A stretch of DNA of 51,737 nucleotides from Kosmotogaceae bacterium UBA1373 (GTDB lineage: Bacteria > Thermotogota > Thermotogae > Petrotogales > Kosmotogaceae): positions 1-51,737 of the forward strand of contig DBRH01000066.1 in assembly GCA_002305955.1 (NCBI GenBank), written 5' to 3'. Of this stretch, positions 33,734-43,218 are shown one piece after another. The position numbers were made by a program, and so were the translations under genes. Positions within the stretch are counted from its first letter, which is position 1, and the number at the start of each line of letters is the position of its first letter. Under the pieces are notes generated by a model. It worked only from the letters and a program-made list of their open reading frames with translations, was not told the DNA's origin and made no database searches.

Positions 33734-34450
33734 ATGAAGGGAATCAATTATTCGGCCACTGGTAATACCTTTCTGGTTGTCGATTCCAGAGAGGAGAGAC
33801 TTGACGATGAGACCAAACACAACATCGTAGTCAAAAATGTCGACAAAAATGACGGTGTCATCTTTGTCGAAGACGGCTTCATGGACTTCTACAACCGTGA
33901 TGGACTGAGAGCCAGCTTTTGCGGCAACGGCGCAAGGACTTACGTATATTTCATACATGAAAAAGAGGAAAGAGAGAAGGTTAGTTTCAAAAGTATGGCC
34001 GGCGAGATCGAAGGAGTCGTCTCGCAGGGAGTTGTGAGCATCAGAATGCCGGACCCGATTCTAACTGGCAGTTTTGAAGAAGAAGGGTTTTCCGGAGAGA
34101 TCATAACCGTTGGAGTACCCCACATAGTTATGGAGGGAGACACAGAGAAAATCGACTGGGAGCTCCTTGTACCGCTCAGGCATCTCTACGATGCCAACGT
34201 GAACGTTTACTCGGTCATTGAAAAAGGAAAGTTGCGGATAAGGACCTACGAACGCGGAGTAGAGGCCGAAACCGGTGCATGTGGAAGTGGCGCCACTTCT
34301 GTGAGCTGGATATATGCGAAAAAGACAGGACTAAAAAGCGTGGAATTGAAGGCCAACGGCGGCTGGCTTACAGTCACTTTCGAAGATGGAAAGGCTTATC
34401 TAGGAGGAGGTGTGGAGAAATGTTCAGGGGAACTGGAACTGCTCTGGTAA
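33734..34450 (+). CDS. dapF: diaminopimelate epimerase
   Basis: This 238-residue racemase has two halves, each with a catalytic cysteine: C63 in FCGNGARTYVYF and C183 in GACGSGATS. It converts LL- to meso-diaminopimelate. It is shorter than the usual 270 or so residues. The ATG at 33734 has a GGGGGG tract eight bases upstream; ATG 33716 inside asd is an alternative. It overlaps dapA by 31 bases. Confidence 0.94.
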   Translation: MKGINYSATGNTFLVVDSREERLDDETKHNIVVKNVDKNDGVIFVEDGFMDFYNRDGLRASFCGNGARTYVYFIHEKEEREKVSFKSMAGEIEGVVSQGVVSIRMPDPILTGSFEEEGFSGEIITVGVPHIVMEGDTEKIDWELLVPLRHLYDANVNVYSVIEKGKLRIRTYERGVEAETGACGSGATSVSWIYAKKTGLKSVELKANGGWLTVTFEDGKAYLGGGVEKCSGELELLW

Positions 34451-35301
34451 CACCGTTCAAGAACGGAAAGGTCGATTACGATTCCTTCAGGAGGTTTTTG
34501 AGATTTCAGCTCGAGGGTGGGGTTGAAGCCCTTGTAGTTCTAGGCACAACCGGCGAGTCGCCCTGTGTAAAGGACAGCGAGCGAAAAGAGCTTATCAGGA
34601 TCGCTATAGAAGAATCAGGCGGGAAAGTACCCGTGATAGTCGGAACGGGGACCAATTCTACACAAAAGACAAGGGAGCTGAGTTCCAGGGTCTTCGACGA
34701 CGGAGCCGATGGCGTACTGGTGGTAACGCCATATTATAACAAACCAACTCAGGAAGGCCTTTATAGACATTACGGCGAGCTGGCGACACGTGTGGGTGGT
34801 CCGATCATAATTTATAACGTTCCCGGAAGAACGGGGGTCAATATGCTTCCCGAGACGGTCCTCAGATGCGCGGAGTTCGACAACATAGTCGGTATAAAGG
34901 AGGCAAGCGGAAACCAGTATCAGGTCGATTATCTCATCTCGACCGTCAGGTCCAGAGGGCTGTCTCTCAAAATCTGGTCAGGTAACGACGATCAAGCCTT
35001 CCATCTCTGCTGCAGTGGTGGAGACGGAGTCATATCGGTACTCTCCAACGTTGCCCCAGCCGATACCGTAACCATGATAAAGGCTGTTTTGGCCGGCGAT
35101 CTAGAAAAGGCGCGTGAACTTCATCTGAGGCTCTTGCCACTTATGAATGCACTCTTCATCGAAACGAATCCTATACCCGTCAAATACGCCGTGCATCTTC
35201 TGGGATACTGTGAAAACGAGTTGAGGTTGCCTCTGGTGGAATTGAGCGATAAAGGTGTAAAGGCAGTTGAAGAGGCGATGAAGACGAGTGGAGTGTTATG
35301 A
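34420..35301 (+). CDS. dapA: 4-hydroxy-tetrahydrodipicolinate synthase
   Basis: This is a 293-residue TIM-barrel lyase that condenses pyruvate with aspartate semialdehyde. The Schiff-base lysine is K160 in GIKEASG, the active-site tyrosine Y132 in IYNVPGRTG, and GTTGESP at 42-48 contains the catalytic threonines. The start is ATG 34420, nine bases after GGAGGAGG, within the end of dapF. Confidence 0.96.
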   Translation: MFRGTGTALVTPFKNGKVDYDSFRRFLRFQLEGGVEALVVLGTTGESPCVKDSERKELIRIAIEESGGKVPVIVGTGTNSTQKTRELSSRVFDDGADGVLVVTPYYNKPTQEGLYRHYGELATRVGGPIIIYNVPGRTGVNMLPETVLRCAEFDNIVGIKEASGNQYQVDYLISTVRSRGLSLKIWSGNDDQAFHLCCSGGDGVISVLSNVAPADTVTMIKAVLAGDLEKARELHLRLLPLMNALFIETNPIPVKYAVHLLGYCENELRLPLVELSDKGVKAVEEAMKTSGVL

Positions 35302-35948
35302 GGTACGGGCTGGTGGGATCCTCCGGGAGAATGGGACACGAAATTAAAGAAGTCTTTTCGGCCCACGAACTGGTTCTCGAAGTAGATGAAAGCGGTATTT
35401 TCAGACGTGGAGAACCGGACGTTGTCGTAGATTTCTCAAATCGGTCGGTTCTTGCAACTACTCTCCAGCTATGCTCTCAATACAGTGCTGGCTTGGTGAT
35501 AGGTACCACAGCTCTTGTGGAAGAAGACATGCAGGCTATAAAAGAGTTATCAAACCGTTCACCGGTCGTTCAGAGCTACAATTTCTCGACCGGAATCAAC
35601 ATATTAAAAATACTGCTCAGAGAATCGGTCTCCCTCTTCGAGGGAATGGATGTGGAGATCGTTGAGACCCATCATAACAAAAAGAAGGATGCTCCCTCCG
35701 GCACGGCCATACTGCTCAAGGAAGCTCTCGGAAGAGAAGTGCCGGTACACTCTCTACGCATCGGCGGCGTACCTGGCGATCATACGATAACGTTCGCCAA
35801 CGACGGAGAGGTTCTACAGATATCCCATCGTGCGATTTCGAGAAGGGTTTTCGCAATCGGTGCCCTAAGAGCGGCTGAGTTTTGTATGAGTGTGAAAAGC
35901 GGCTTCTATAGATTCGAGGAGGTTTTGAGATGGACGCAGAAACGATAA
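35298..35948 (+). CDS. dapB: 4-hydroxy-tetrahydrodipicolinate reductase
   Basis: This 216-residue enzyme is shorter than the 240-270 residues of most homologues, as is common in Thermotogota. It keeps the NAD(P) motif GLVGSSGRMG, VIGTTAL, the catalytic histidine and lysine in ETHHNKKKDAPSGTA, and the C-terminal FAIGALRAAEF. ATG 35298 overlaps the dapA stop by four bases, and the gene overlaps dapH by 19. Confidence 0.94.
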   Translation: MRYGLVGSSGRMGHEIKEVFSAHELVLEVDESGIFRRGEPDVVVDFSNRSVLATTLQLCSQYSAGLVIGTTALVEEDMQAIKELSNRSPVVQSYNFSTGINILKILLRESVSLFEGMDVEIVETHHNKKKDAPSGTAILLKEALGREVPVHSLRIGGVPGDHTITFANDGEVLQISHRAISRRVFAIGALRAAEFCMSVKSGFYRFEEVLRWTQKR

Positions 35949-36634
35949 TAAAGCTCATAAGTCAGTCGAAGAAGAAGACGCCGGCGTTGTGTTACCTCAG
36001 CGGTAAGCTCCATGGAATCGAATCTAGTGATTTGACATACATCGGTGGAGAGGACTTCGGGATAATCATCGGAGACCTGAAAGAGATAAAAGCCTTTCTC
36101 GAGAGAAATAAAGAAGTCATTTTAAATCACTATATAGAGGTGAGGGCAAGGAACTCCGCACTTCCTCTTGCCGATCTCACGAAATACGAGGCCAGGATAG
36201 AGCCCGGTGCCATAATTCGCGATCTGGTCGAGATCGGCAAGAATGCGATCATCATGATGGGGGCGGTGTTAAATGTCGGTTCAGTGATAGGAGAAGGCAC
36301 GATGATAGATATGAACGTCGTGGTTGGGGGACGTGCCCTGGTCGGTAGGAACTGTCATATCGGCGCAGGAGCGGTTCTTGCAGGAGTAATCGAACCTCCC
36401 AGCGCGAAGCCGGTAGTGATAGGCGATGGTGTTCTGGTAGGTGCCAACGCCGTAGTTCTAGAAGGTGTGACGGTGGGTGAACACTCGGTCGTGGCTGCGG
36501 GTGCGGTAGTCACCAAGGATGTTCCACCCTTTTCGGTTGCCGCTGGCATCCCCGCACGGGTTATAAAGCAGTTCGATGAGAAAACGGCGAGCAAGACACA
36601 ACTCGTTAAGGAACTGAGGGAGATACAACAATGA
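35930..36634 (+). CDS. dapH: tetrahydrodipicolinate N-acetyltransferase
   Basis: This 234-residue protein has an N-terminal alpha/beta part and a left-handed beta helix built of hexapeptide repeats (IEPGAIIRDLVEIGKNAII, IGEGTMIDMNVVVGG). The sequence VGRNCHIGAGAVLAGVIEPP is typical of the acetyl-transferring DapH rather than the succinyl-transferring DapD. It therefore assigns the acetylase branch of the pathway. GAGG lies eight bases upstream of the ATG, inside the end of dapB. Confidence 0.92.
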   Translation: MDAETIIKLISQSKKKTPALCYLSGKLHGIESSDLTYIGGEDFGIIIGDLKEIKAFLERNKEVILNHYIEVRARNSALPLADLTKYEARIEPGAIIRDLVEIGKNAIIMMGAVLNVGSVIGEGTMIDMNVVVGGRALVGRNCHIGAGAVLAGVIEPPSAKPVVIGDGVLVGANAVVLEGVTVGEHSVVAAGAVVTKDVPPFSVAAGIPARVIKQFDEKTASKTQLVKELREIQQ

Positions 36635-37833
36635 TAGTAGTCCAAAAGTACGGAGGTTCATCTGTGGCCGACATAGAGAGAATAAAAAATGTCGTTGCCA
36701 GAATAAAGAAGAGGGTGGAGACTGGTGATAAACTGATCGTGGTAGTTTCAGCCATGGGTAAAACTACCAACGAGTTGATCGCTCTCGCTGGTAACGTATC
36801 GTCCCAGCCCAGCCCACGCGAGCTCGATATGCTTCTGGCAACCGGCGAGCAAGTTTCAGCAGCCCTCCTGAGTATCGCCCTGATGGAACTCGGTGTGAGA
36901 TCCATCTCTTATAACGCTTTTCAGCTAAACATAAACACCTTCGGCGAGTTCAGTAACGCCAGGATCGCCGATATAAACCTCAACAAAATCTATTCTGAAC
37001 TCGAAGCCAGGGACGTTCTCGTAGTTACGGGCTTTCAGGGTATAAATCCGGAGGGCGATCTTACAACGCTTGGAAGAGGTGGGTCCGATACCTCTGCCGT
37101 GGCGATTGCGGCAAAAGCCGGTGTGCCATGTGAGATATACAGCGATGTGGCCGGAATATATACGTGCGATCCTAAAGTGCATGAGAAAGCAAGAAAACTG
37201 GAATATATAACATACGATGAGATGCTCGAACTCGCGGCTCTGGGTGCGAAGGTACTTCATTCGCGTTCTGTGGAAATAGCCAAGAAATACAACGTGGAGC
37301 TGATCTGTCTCTCATCTTTCAGTGAAGAAGGAGGTACCAGAGTGGTGGCAAAATTGCCAGAATGGCTCGAACAGCCAGTTGTAACAGGCGCTACAATAGA
37401 TACCAATCAGCTTAAAGTAACCGTCAATTATCTCCCCGGCGACACAGATGTACTCAGCAGAATATTCAACGCCGTCGCAAAGGCCAGTTTCAACGTCGAT
37501 ATGATCTCGGTAGTCAATGAGAATGGCCACTCTCATCTTACCTTCACCGTTCTATCGGCCAACCCGGCAGCTATCCGAAGGACCATTGAGGGCGTCTTGA
37601 AAGATGTAGACGGATGGGAACTCACACTCGACGACAACGTGGCAAAAGTATCTACAGTGGGAGTCGGTATGAGATCGAGTGCGGGGGTTGCTGCCAGGTT
37701 TTTCTCCTCGCTCCAGAAGACCGGTGTTAGAATAATCGCCACAACGACTTCGGAGATAAAGATATCTGTGCTGGTTCCCCGGACCGATGCGAGCAAAGCT
37801 CTAAGAGTGTTGCTCGACGAGTTCGATCTATAG
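36631..37833 (+). CDS. lysC: aspartate kinase
   Basis: This 400-residue kinase has the N-terminal KYGGSS phosphate motif, FQGINPEGDLTTLGRGGSDT and a C-terminal pair of ACT domains that normally bind the feedback amino acid (VNYLPGDTDVLSRIFNAVAK, SVVNENGHSHLTF). It makes aspartyl phosphate for Asd. The ATG overlaps dapH by four bases. Lysine probably acts twice: on the riboswitch and on the ACT domains (inference). Confidence 0.95.
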   Translation: MIVVQKYGGSSVADIERIKNVVARIKKRVETGDKLIVVVSAMGKTTNELIALAGNVSSQPSPRELDMLLATGEQVSAALLSIALMELGVRSISYNAFQLNINTFGEFSNARIADINLNKIYSELEARDVLVVTGFQGINPEGDLTTLGRGGSDTSAVAIAAKAGVPCEIYSDVAGIYTCDPKVHEKARKLEYITYDEMLELAALGAKVLHSRSVEIAKKYNVELICLSSFSEEGGTRVVAKLPEWLEQPVVTGATIDTNQLKVTVNYLPGDTDVLSRIFNAVAKASFNVDMISVVNENGHSHLTFTVLSANPAAIRRTIEGVLKDVDGWELTLDDNVAKVSTVGVGMRSSAGVAARFFSSLQKTGVRIIATTTSEIKISVLVPRTDASKALRVLLDEFDL

Positions 37834-37845
37834 AGGGTGAATTGA

Positions 37846-38943
37846 ATGCTTTCGAGAGTGTACGATCATCTTTCACTGAAAGTGGAAAGGGCTCACGGCG
37901 TAAGAATATCGACTGATAGAGGCGAGTTTCTTGACACCTTCGCCGGTATAGGTGTTCTCGCCTTCGGCCATACCTATGAGGAAACAATTGAAGCCATAAA
38001 AGAAAAGATCGGAAGATTCTCTCATACCTCCAACTATTTTCTCGATGAAGATGCCATATCACTCGGCCAAATGTTGCTCCGCATGAGCGGGGGGGAAGGC
38101 GAGGTCTTCTTCACCAACTCGGGTACTGAGGCGACGGAGGCGGCGATCAAAGCGATCAGAAAATTGAGAAGGGGAAAACTCGTCTCCTTTGAGGGCAACT
38201 TTCACGGTAGGACGATGGGAGCACTCTCGCTTACCCACAGCCCGAAACTTAGAACACCTTTCGAGCCTTTGCTTCCAGACACCGTTTTTCTTCCGCTTTC
38301 TGGAAAGACTTTTGAGGAGTTCGTCGGAAGCAACGAAATTGCGGGCGTTTTCGTTGAACCTGTACAGGGAAACAGCGGAGTTCATCCTTTGCCCGAAGAA
38401 CTTATCGAAGTTATATCCAGCATGAAAGAAAAGTATGGTTTTCTGATAGTCGCCGACGAGATACAGAGCGGTCTTTGCAGGACCGGGGACTTCTTCGCCT
38501 ATCAGCATCACCATCTGCGAGCCGATATAATTACTGTTGGGAAGGCCGTCGGAGGCGGACTTCCTCTTGGCGCTACTATCTTTCATGGTGTGAGTCCCTT
38601 CGCTATGGGAGACCATGGCTCAACCTTCGCACCCAATCCCGTGAGCCTGGCTGCCGGGAAATCCGTTGTGGAGAGAATGGATACCACTCTACTCGAAGAT
38701 GTTAAAATAAAAGGTGAGTACTTACGCCATGGAATGGAAAGACTTGAATGGGTAAAGGAAGTCAGAGGAAGGGGTCTGATGCTGGGGCTTTCCACTCTCG
38801 ATCCCATCCGGATAAAGGAGAAAGCCTTCGATAGAGGTGTCCTGCTCAACGTCACCGGGGGGAGCATAAGGTTGCTTCCTGCACTGAACATCTCTATTGA
38901 TGAGATAGATGAAATACTTGAAAGATTAGATTTTGGAGGTTGA
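37846..38943 (+). CDS. class III aminotransferase, probable N-acetyl-LL-diaminopimelate aminotransferase
   Basis: This 365-residue PLP enzyme resembles acetylornithine aminotransferase (ArgD). It has FTNSGTEATEAAIK, FEGNFHGRTMGALS, the cofactor aspartate in IVADEIQSGLCRTG, and the PLP lysine in TVGKAVGGGLPLGA. Its place between lysC and lysA indicates the transamination of N-acetyl-2-amino-6-oxopimelate in the acetylase pathway; a role in arginine synthesis is possible too. The ATG follows GAGGGTGA. Confidence 0.88.
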   Translation: MLSRVYDHLSLKVERAHGVRISTDRGEFLDTFAGIGVLAFGHTYEETIEAIKEKIGRFSHTSNYFLDEDAISLGQMLLRMSGGEGEVFFTNSGTEATEAAIKAIRKLRRGKLVSFEGNFHGRTMGALSLTHSPKLRTPFEPLLPDTVFLPLSGKTFEEFVGSNEIAGVFVEPVQGNSGVHPLPEELIEVISSMKEKYGFLIVADEIQSGLCRTGDFFAYQHHHLRADIITVGKAVGGGLPLGATIFHGVSPFAMGDHGSTFAPNPVSLAAGKSVVERMDTTLLEDVKIKGEYLRHGMERLEWVKEVRGRGLMLGLSTLDPIRIKEKAFDRGVLLNVTGGSIRLLPALNISIDEIDEILERLDFGG

Positions 38944-38944
38944 G

Positions 38945-40072
38945 ATGATCGATTTTCAGAAACTGGCGGACGATTATGGCACACCGCTCTATGTGTACGA
39001 CGCTGTGGAGATAAGGGAGAGAATACACAGAGCCCGGGAGGTCTTCGAAGGGCTCAACGCCGGTATAGTTTTTGCCCTGAAGGCCAATGGAAATCCTGCC
39101 CTGCTGAAGATAATGGCACAGGAAGGTGTTGGAGCTGACGTCGTTTCCAAAGGCGAACTTCTGGCGGCCAAAATGGCCGGAATGAAAACGATCGTCTGGA
39201 ACGGTAACGGAAAATGTGCCTCCGAGAGGGATCACTTCACAAACAAGGGAATAAACTATGTATGTATCGATTCCTTTGAAGAGCTTCCACTGTGGGATGG
39301 AGTCGAAATAATAAAGCTTCTCAGGGTCAATCCCGACGTCGATGCCAGAACTCATCCACATATATCTACCGGTCTGAAATCGCACAAATTCGGCATTCCC
39401 ATCGAGAAAATCGACAGAGCTGCCGACAGGATAGACGGTTTGCATGTGCATATCGGTTCTCAGATCACCGAAGTGGCACCTTTTTTGGATGCTTACTCGA
39501 AAGTCCTCGACTGTGCGAAGAAGTACGGTTTCAAATACATTAACCTCGGTGGAGGCTGGGGAATAGATTACTCAGGTGACTCACTCGACCTTGAAGCTCT
39601 GAAGTCGGGAATAACCGCCCTTTTTTCAGATTACGACGGTAAGTTGATCAGCGAACTGGGACGTTTTATAATAGGGCCGGCCGGCTACCTCGTTGCCGGT
39701 GTGGTGAGCGTGAAACCCTCAGATAAGGTCTTTGTAGTCACCGATGCGGGTATGAACACTCTCATCAGACCTGTGCTTTACGATGCGCATCACAGGATAC
39801 ACATTCTGAATGGAACCGGGAAGACTGTAACCGCTGATGTTGTCGGTCCGCTATGCGAGAGCGGAGATATACTGGCCCGCGACAGGAGGCTGGAGATACC
39901 TATACCGGGCAGCGCCATAGTCTTCGAAAACGCCGGTGCATATGGCTTTTCGATGGCCAGCAATTACAACGGTATGCCGCTTCCGGCAGAAGTTCTCGTA
40001 GATGGTAAAGAAGTAAGGCTCATAAGGAAACGCCAGAACATAGAAGAGCTTTTTATAAACGTAAAGATATGA
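38945..40072 (+). CDS. lysA: diaminopimelate decarboxylase
   Basis: This 375-residue alanine-racemase-fold enzyme makes lysine from meso-diaminopimelate. The PLP lysine is K46 in FALKANGN, followed by VHIGSQI, NLGGGWGIDY and the cysteine-containing CESGDIL of the second active-site subunit. ATG 38945 has GGAGG eight bases upstream; the previous stop is one base away. It is the last gene of the operon. Confidence 0.96.
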   Translation: MIDFQKLADDYGTPLYVYDAVEIRERIHRAREVFEGLNAGIVFALKANGNPALLKIMAQEGVGADVVSKGELLAAKMAGMKTIVWNGNGKCASERDHFTNKGINYVCIDSFEELPLWDGVEIIKLLRVNPDVDARTHPHISTGLKSHKFGIPIEKIDRAADRIDGLHVHIGSQITEVAPFLDAYSKVLDCAKKYGFKYINLGGGWGIDYSGDSLDLEALKSGITALFSDYDGKLISELGRFIIGPAGYLVAGVVSVKPSDKVFVVTDAGMNTLIRPVLYDAHHRIHILNGTGKTVTADVVGPLCESGDILARDRRLEIPIPGSAIVFENAGAYGFSMASNYNGMPLPAEVLVDGKEVRLIRKRQNIEELFINVKI

Positions 40073-40099
40073 TCTCTTCAGTTGTACGGGAGTGTTTGC

Positions 40100-40138
40100 A
40101 AAAACAGCGGAGTCGGACCTCTTCCGACCCCGACTGTT
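40100..40138. terminator. terminator between lysA and the convergent lipoprotein gene
   Basis: AACAGCGG-A-GTCGG (40103-40116) pairs with CCGAC-C-CCG-A-CTGTT (40124-40138), with one mismatch and one bulge. The AAAAA at 40100-40104 gives a T-run on the minus strand, so it best ends the minus-strand unit. On the plus strand a weak TTCTATATT follows. Confidence 0.75.
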
Positions 40139-40148
40139 CTATATTGTC

Positions 40149-40730
40149 CTAGAAGGCATAACCGATACCTATCAATCCTCCATCGGGAATTGTCGTACCT
40201 CCAACCAGTGGAAAATCGATATCGAAATAAAACCGGCCGTTGTTCACCGAGATGCCTGGAATAAAGCCGACTTCGCTTGCCACGAAAAGCTGGAGTTTTG
40301 CCGCTATCGTCCAGTCCATAATCTTGAATCCAACGATTGGCGCTATCCGCATATATGGTTCGAACAGAGTCTCGTTGTTGCCGGATTTAGATAGAAAGAA
40401 GAAGCCTCCGCTCGCGAGGAGAGCCACGTTTGAGAATCCCGGAACTCCGAACTTGGCACCTCCTTCGAGAGTTATCGAAGGAGAGCTTATGAGGATACTG
40501 GGTAAAGCAGCTCTGAAAGAGGCTTCTACGTAATCGGTCAAACCGACTCTTGCCAGGTACTGAAAAGTCCACGGGACGACGATGGCTTCGTTAAAGCCGA
40601 CGAGCAAGTCCATTCCAACGGCGTGCTTCACGGTCCCTTTCGGCTGGATTTCCGGCCCCATAAGCAGAGACATCGGAACACAACCCGAAAAAATCAAAAG
40701 TATTACTATAACCGATAATATCCATTTCAT
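40149..40730 (-). CDS. exported lipoprotein, possibly outer-membrane associated
   Basis: This 193-residue protein starts at ATG 40730, eight bases after AAAGGAG. The signal WILSVIVILLIFSGC carries a lipobox (FSGC). The mature part has alternating hydrophobic/polar strands rich in Gly and aromatic residues and ends in IGIGYAF with a terminal Phe, as in beta-barrel outer-membrane proteins. A barrel is possible but not shown. It lies five bases downstream of the patatin-like gene and is probably co-transcribed. Confidence 0.65.
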   Translation of the reverse strand: MKWILSVIVILLIFSGCVPMSLLMGPEIQPKGTVKHAVGMDLLVGFNEAIVVPWTFQYLARVGLTDYVEASFRAALPSILISSPSITLEGGAKFGVPGFSNVALLASGGFFFLSKSGNNETLFEPYMRIAPIVGFKIMDWTIAAKLQLFVASEVGFIPGISVNNGRFYFDIDFPLVGGTTIPDGGLIGIGYAF

Positions 40731-40735
40731 AACGA

Positions 40736-42025
40736 TCACTCCTTTACGTCACTCAAAGTGTCGAAAGAGGATTTGAAGAAAGAAAAGTTCTCGGGGGATT
40801 CCGGCAACGGGGCGTTCTCGTAAAGATAGAGTACAAAATCGACGGCCCTGTCGTACGGAATCAATGATTCTTCGGGTAGTTCGATCCCGTCTCTTTCGTA
40901 GGCGGTTTTAATCTCCTTAAGTATCTCGCCGGTACTGTATAGCATCAGATTGCCGATTTTCAGCTGACGGGCGAGGTTGTCCAGTAAAACCAGAGTTGGC
41001 ATCGGCAGTTTGTAGATCTTTTCAAGCGACCCGGCGAAATCCTCGTAAAAACTTTCGGGGGAAGGCCATCTCGCAGGATCGCCTATGAACTCGATCGCCT
41101 CGAGTTGTTTTTGCACCGGAAGCGAGTCGAACATTACCTCCAGAACATCTCGATCTTCGAAGATGTAGGTATATTCACCTGTGACCAGGCCGAAAGCGGC
41201 CAGCGTATCTAGATAACCTTCTTCGATCTGCAGTTGTATTTTTTCGGGATCGAAGTCGAGAGTGCTGCCATACATGATGCGCGGAACTATGTGTGTGACT
41301 TCTGCGCCTTGTACGAAGGCCTGAAATCTGGCGATCCTATCCCTCAGTGCAACCCGTCCGATATCGACGAGTACGATGTTTCTGAATCCTCTCTGGAGAG
41401 CCATCTCCACAGGCTGATTCGAATAGATCCCCCCATCTATGAAAGCCTTCCCATCGACACGAACAGTTTGAAAGCCCGGGAAATCTGCGCTGGCCATTAT
41501 GTAGTCTATTAGCTTTCCCTCAGGAATGTCTTCTATGAAAAGCATTTCCGGGCGTAGATCTGTCAGGTCGAAAGTAACAAGTCCAAAGTCTATACCGGAG
41601 TTTCTGACAGTATTTTCCGAAATCAGTTCCTCAAGCAATTCTCTCAGAGGCGAAACGTCTATGCCCTTCTTTATTATGTCGATAGCTCCCTGGAAAAGCT
41701 CACCGACACTCCATTCATTCGAACCGCCGTAAGCATCTATCAACGTTTTTTGTCCCTGTGTTGGCTTCATCACTTTGCTCTCGGAGATGTCTCTCCATAC
41801 CTCCAGAGCCTTTCCAAAATCACCCTGGCCAACTGCTGCAGCGTTCAGAGATCCGACAGAAGTACCATAGACTCCACCTATCGTTATGTCCATATCAATC
41901 AAGGCCTTCCAGGCCCCGATTTCGTAACCACCTTTGGCACCGCCACCGGAAAGAACCAGTCCGACATTCGACAAAGCCAGAGACAAAATCATCAAGAACA
42001 ATATGGCTAGAACGGACTTTTTCAT
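40736..42025 (-). CDS. secreted patatin-like phospholipase
   Basis: This 429-residue protein starts at ATG 42025, after AGGTGA. The signal peptide is KKSVLAILFLMILSLALS. The catalytic dyad and oxyanion hole of patatins are present: LSGGGAKGGYEIG, the nucleophile S56 in YGTSVGSLN, and the aspartate in IDGGIYSNQP. The C-terminal 200 residues do not match a domain I know. It should act outside the cytoplasm on phospholipids or other acyl esters. The lipoprotein gene follows in the same unit. Confidence 0.85.
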   Translation of the reverse strand: MKKSVLAILFLMILSLALSNVGLVLSGGGAKGGYEIGAWKALIDMDITIGGVYGTSVGSLNAAAVGQGDFGKALEVWRDISESKVMKPTQGQKTLIDAYGGSNEWSVGELFQGAIDIIKKGIDVSPLRELLEELISENTVRNSGIDFGLVTFDLTDLRPEMLFIEDIPEGKLIDYIMASADFPGFQTVRVDGKAFIDGGIYSNQPVEMALQRGFRNIVLVDIGRVALRDRIARFQAFVQGAEVTHIVPRIMYGSTLDFDPEKIQLQIEEGYLDTLAAFGLVTGEYTYIFEDRDVLEVMFDSLPVQKQLEAIEFIGDPARWPSPESFYEDFAGSLEKIYKLPMPTLVLLDNLARQLKIGNLMLYSTGEILKEIKTAYERDGIELPEESLIPYDRAVDFVLYLYENAPLPESPENFSFFKSSFDTLSDVKE

Positions 42026-42078
42026 TGATCTCACCTCTCTTTCGGTTAGCTAAATGATACCATCACGGCTTATACCTG

Positions 42079-42102
42079 AAAAAGATGGAGCGAATATCTC
42101 CA
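42079..42102 (-). terminator. weak terminator of the AEC-permease gene
   Basis: On the minus strand TGGAG and CTCCA pair around the loop ATATTCG and are followed by TCTTTTTC. The stem is only five bases, extendable with one mismatch. It lies between the permease stop and the patatin-like gene. Confidence 0.5.
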
Positions 42103-42106
42103 CCGT

Positions 42107-43015
42107 TCAGTCAAATAACGAGATTATTACGGGAATACTCACCAGCGAGAAAAAGGTCGAAGACGCGATCAACCTCGATGCTAGATCGTAATCGGAATCG
42201 TATATTCTGGCGAATATGGAAGTATTGGCTGCCGCCGGCATGGCGCTCATAATTATAAGGATTTTCTCTACGACACCGGGCAGTTCTACCAATTGCAGGA
42301 AGAAAAAGACAGTCAGAGGAACTGCAAGAAGTTTGAAGAGGCTGTATACTATAACTCTTTGGTCTCCCAGCACACTCTTCATTTTGGCGCCGGCCAGAGT
42401 AATCCCCGCGATAACCATGGCCAGGGGGACGGTGCACTCTCCGAGCATACTCAACGACTCATCCAGAAAACTCGGTAAGGGTATCGAAAAAACGAACAGG
42501 AACAACCCAATTAGAAGAGAGATTATCCCCGGATTGAGAAGACACTTTTTCCTTTTGCCGAACTCTCCTCCGGCGATGATTCTCACACCGGCCGTCCATG
42601 TAAGAACATTGAACCAGATGTTGAACACACCTGTGTAGAAGAGACCTTCTTTACCCAGAAGCATCTCCACTACGGGGTACCCCATATAAGCCACGTTTCC
42701 CAGTAGCGAAGCGTAAAGAACAACTGCCCTGGCTTTCCCTTCGAGCTTTAGTAATCTGACTACGACGAGTCCGACTATCCATAGAAAAGTGTAGAGAAAT
42801 CCCCCGCTCAAGAACAAGATCAAAGAGCTGGAAAGCATTTCGAATGAAAACTGGAATTGCATGGAGTCAATTACGAGCGCTGGAAGAGTCACATAAAGAA
42901 CGAAAGTAGACAGTCCTTTCGTGAAGGAATCGTCAACGAGCCTTACCTTTTTTATTGTGAAGCCGACCCCGATCAAAATGAAGAAAGTCAATATCTTACC
43001 GACTATCGGATTCAT
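42107..43015 (-). CDS. AEC (auxin efflux carrier) family permease
   Basis: This 302-residue integral membrane protein has about ten hydrophobic segments and the AEC layout. ILTFFILIGVGFTIKK stands at the N terminus, ASLLGNVAYMGYPVVEMLLG in the middle, and VPLAMVIAGITLAG with LIIMSAMPAAANTSIFA near the end. Bacterial relatives carry malate and other organic acids or amino acids outward. Its substrate is unknown; there is no matching metabolic neighbour. Confidence 0.88.
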   Translation of the reverse strand: MNPIVGKILTFFILIGVGFTIKKVRLVDDSFTKGLSTFVLYVTLPALVIDSMQFQFSFEMLSSSLILFLSGGFLYTFLWIVGLVVVRLLKLEGKARAVVLYASLLGNVAYMGYPVVEMLLGKEGLFYTGVFNIWFNVLTWTAGVRIIAGGEFGKRKKCLLNPGIISLLIGLFLFVFSIPLPSFLDESLSMLGECTVPLAMVIAGITLAGAKMKSVLGDQRVIVYSLFKLLAVPLTVFFFLQLVELPGVVEKILIIMSAMPAAANTSIFARIYDSDYDLASRLIASSTFFSLVSIPVIISLFD

Positions 43016-43218
43016 CAGGATAATTATAAGCCAGTATATTCAAGAAAGACCGTGATGCCGAAAGAATAGAGTTATTGCGGGAGGCTTTGTACCCAAAAGT
43101 GATCTTAATCAGGATTTCTCAAAGGCCATTCGATTGTGATAAACTTGTAAATGAGATTTGATCCTTTCCTTTTTTCTGTCCGGGATCGCCGGTTTCTATT
43201 CGGTCGTGAGAGTGGAAA

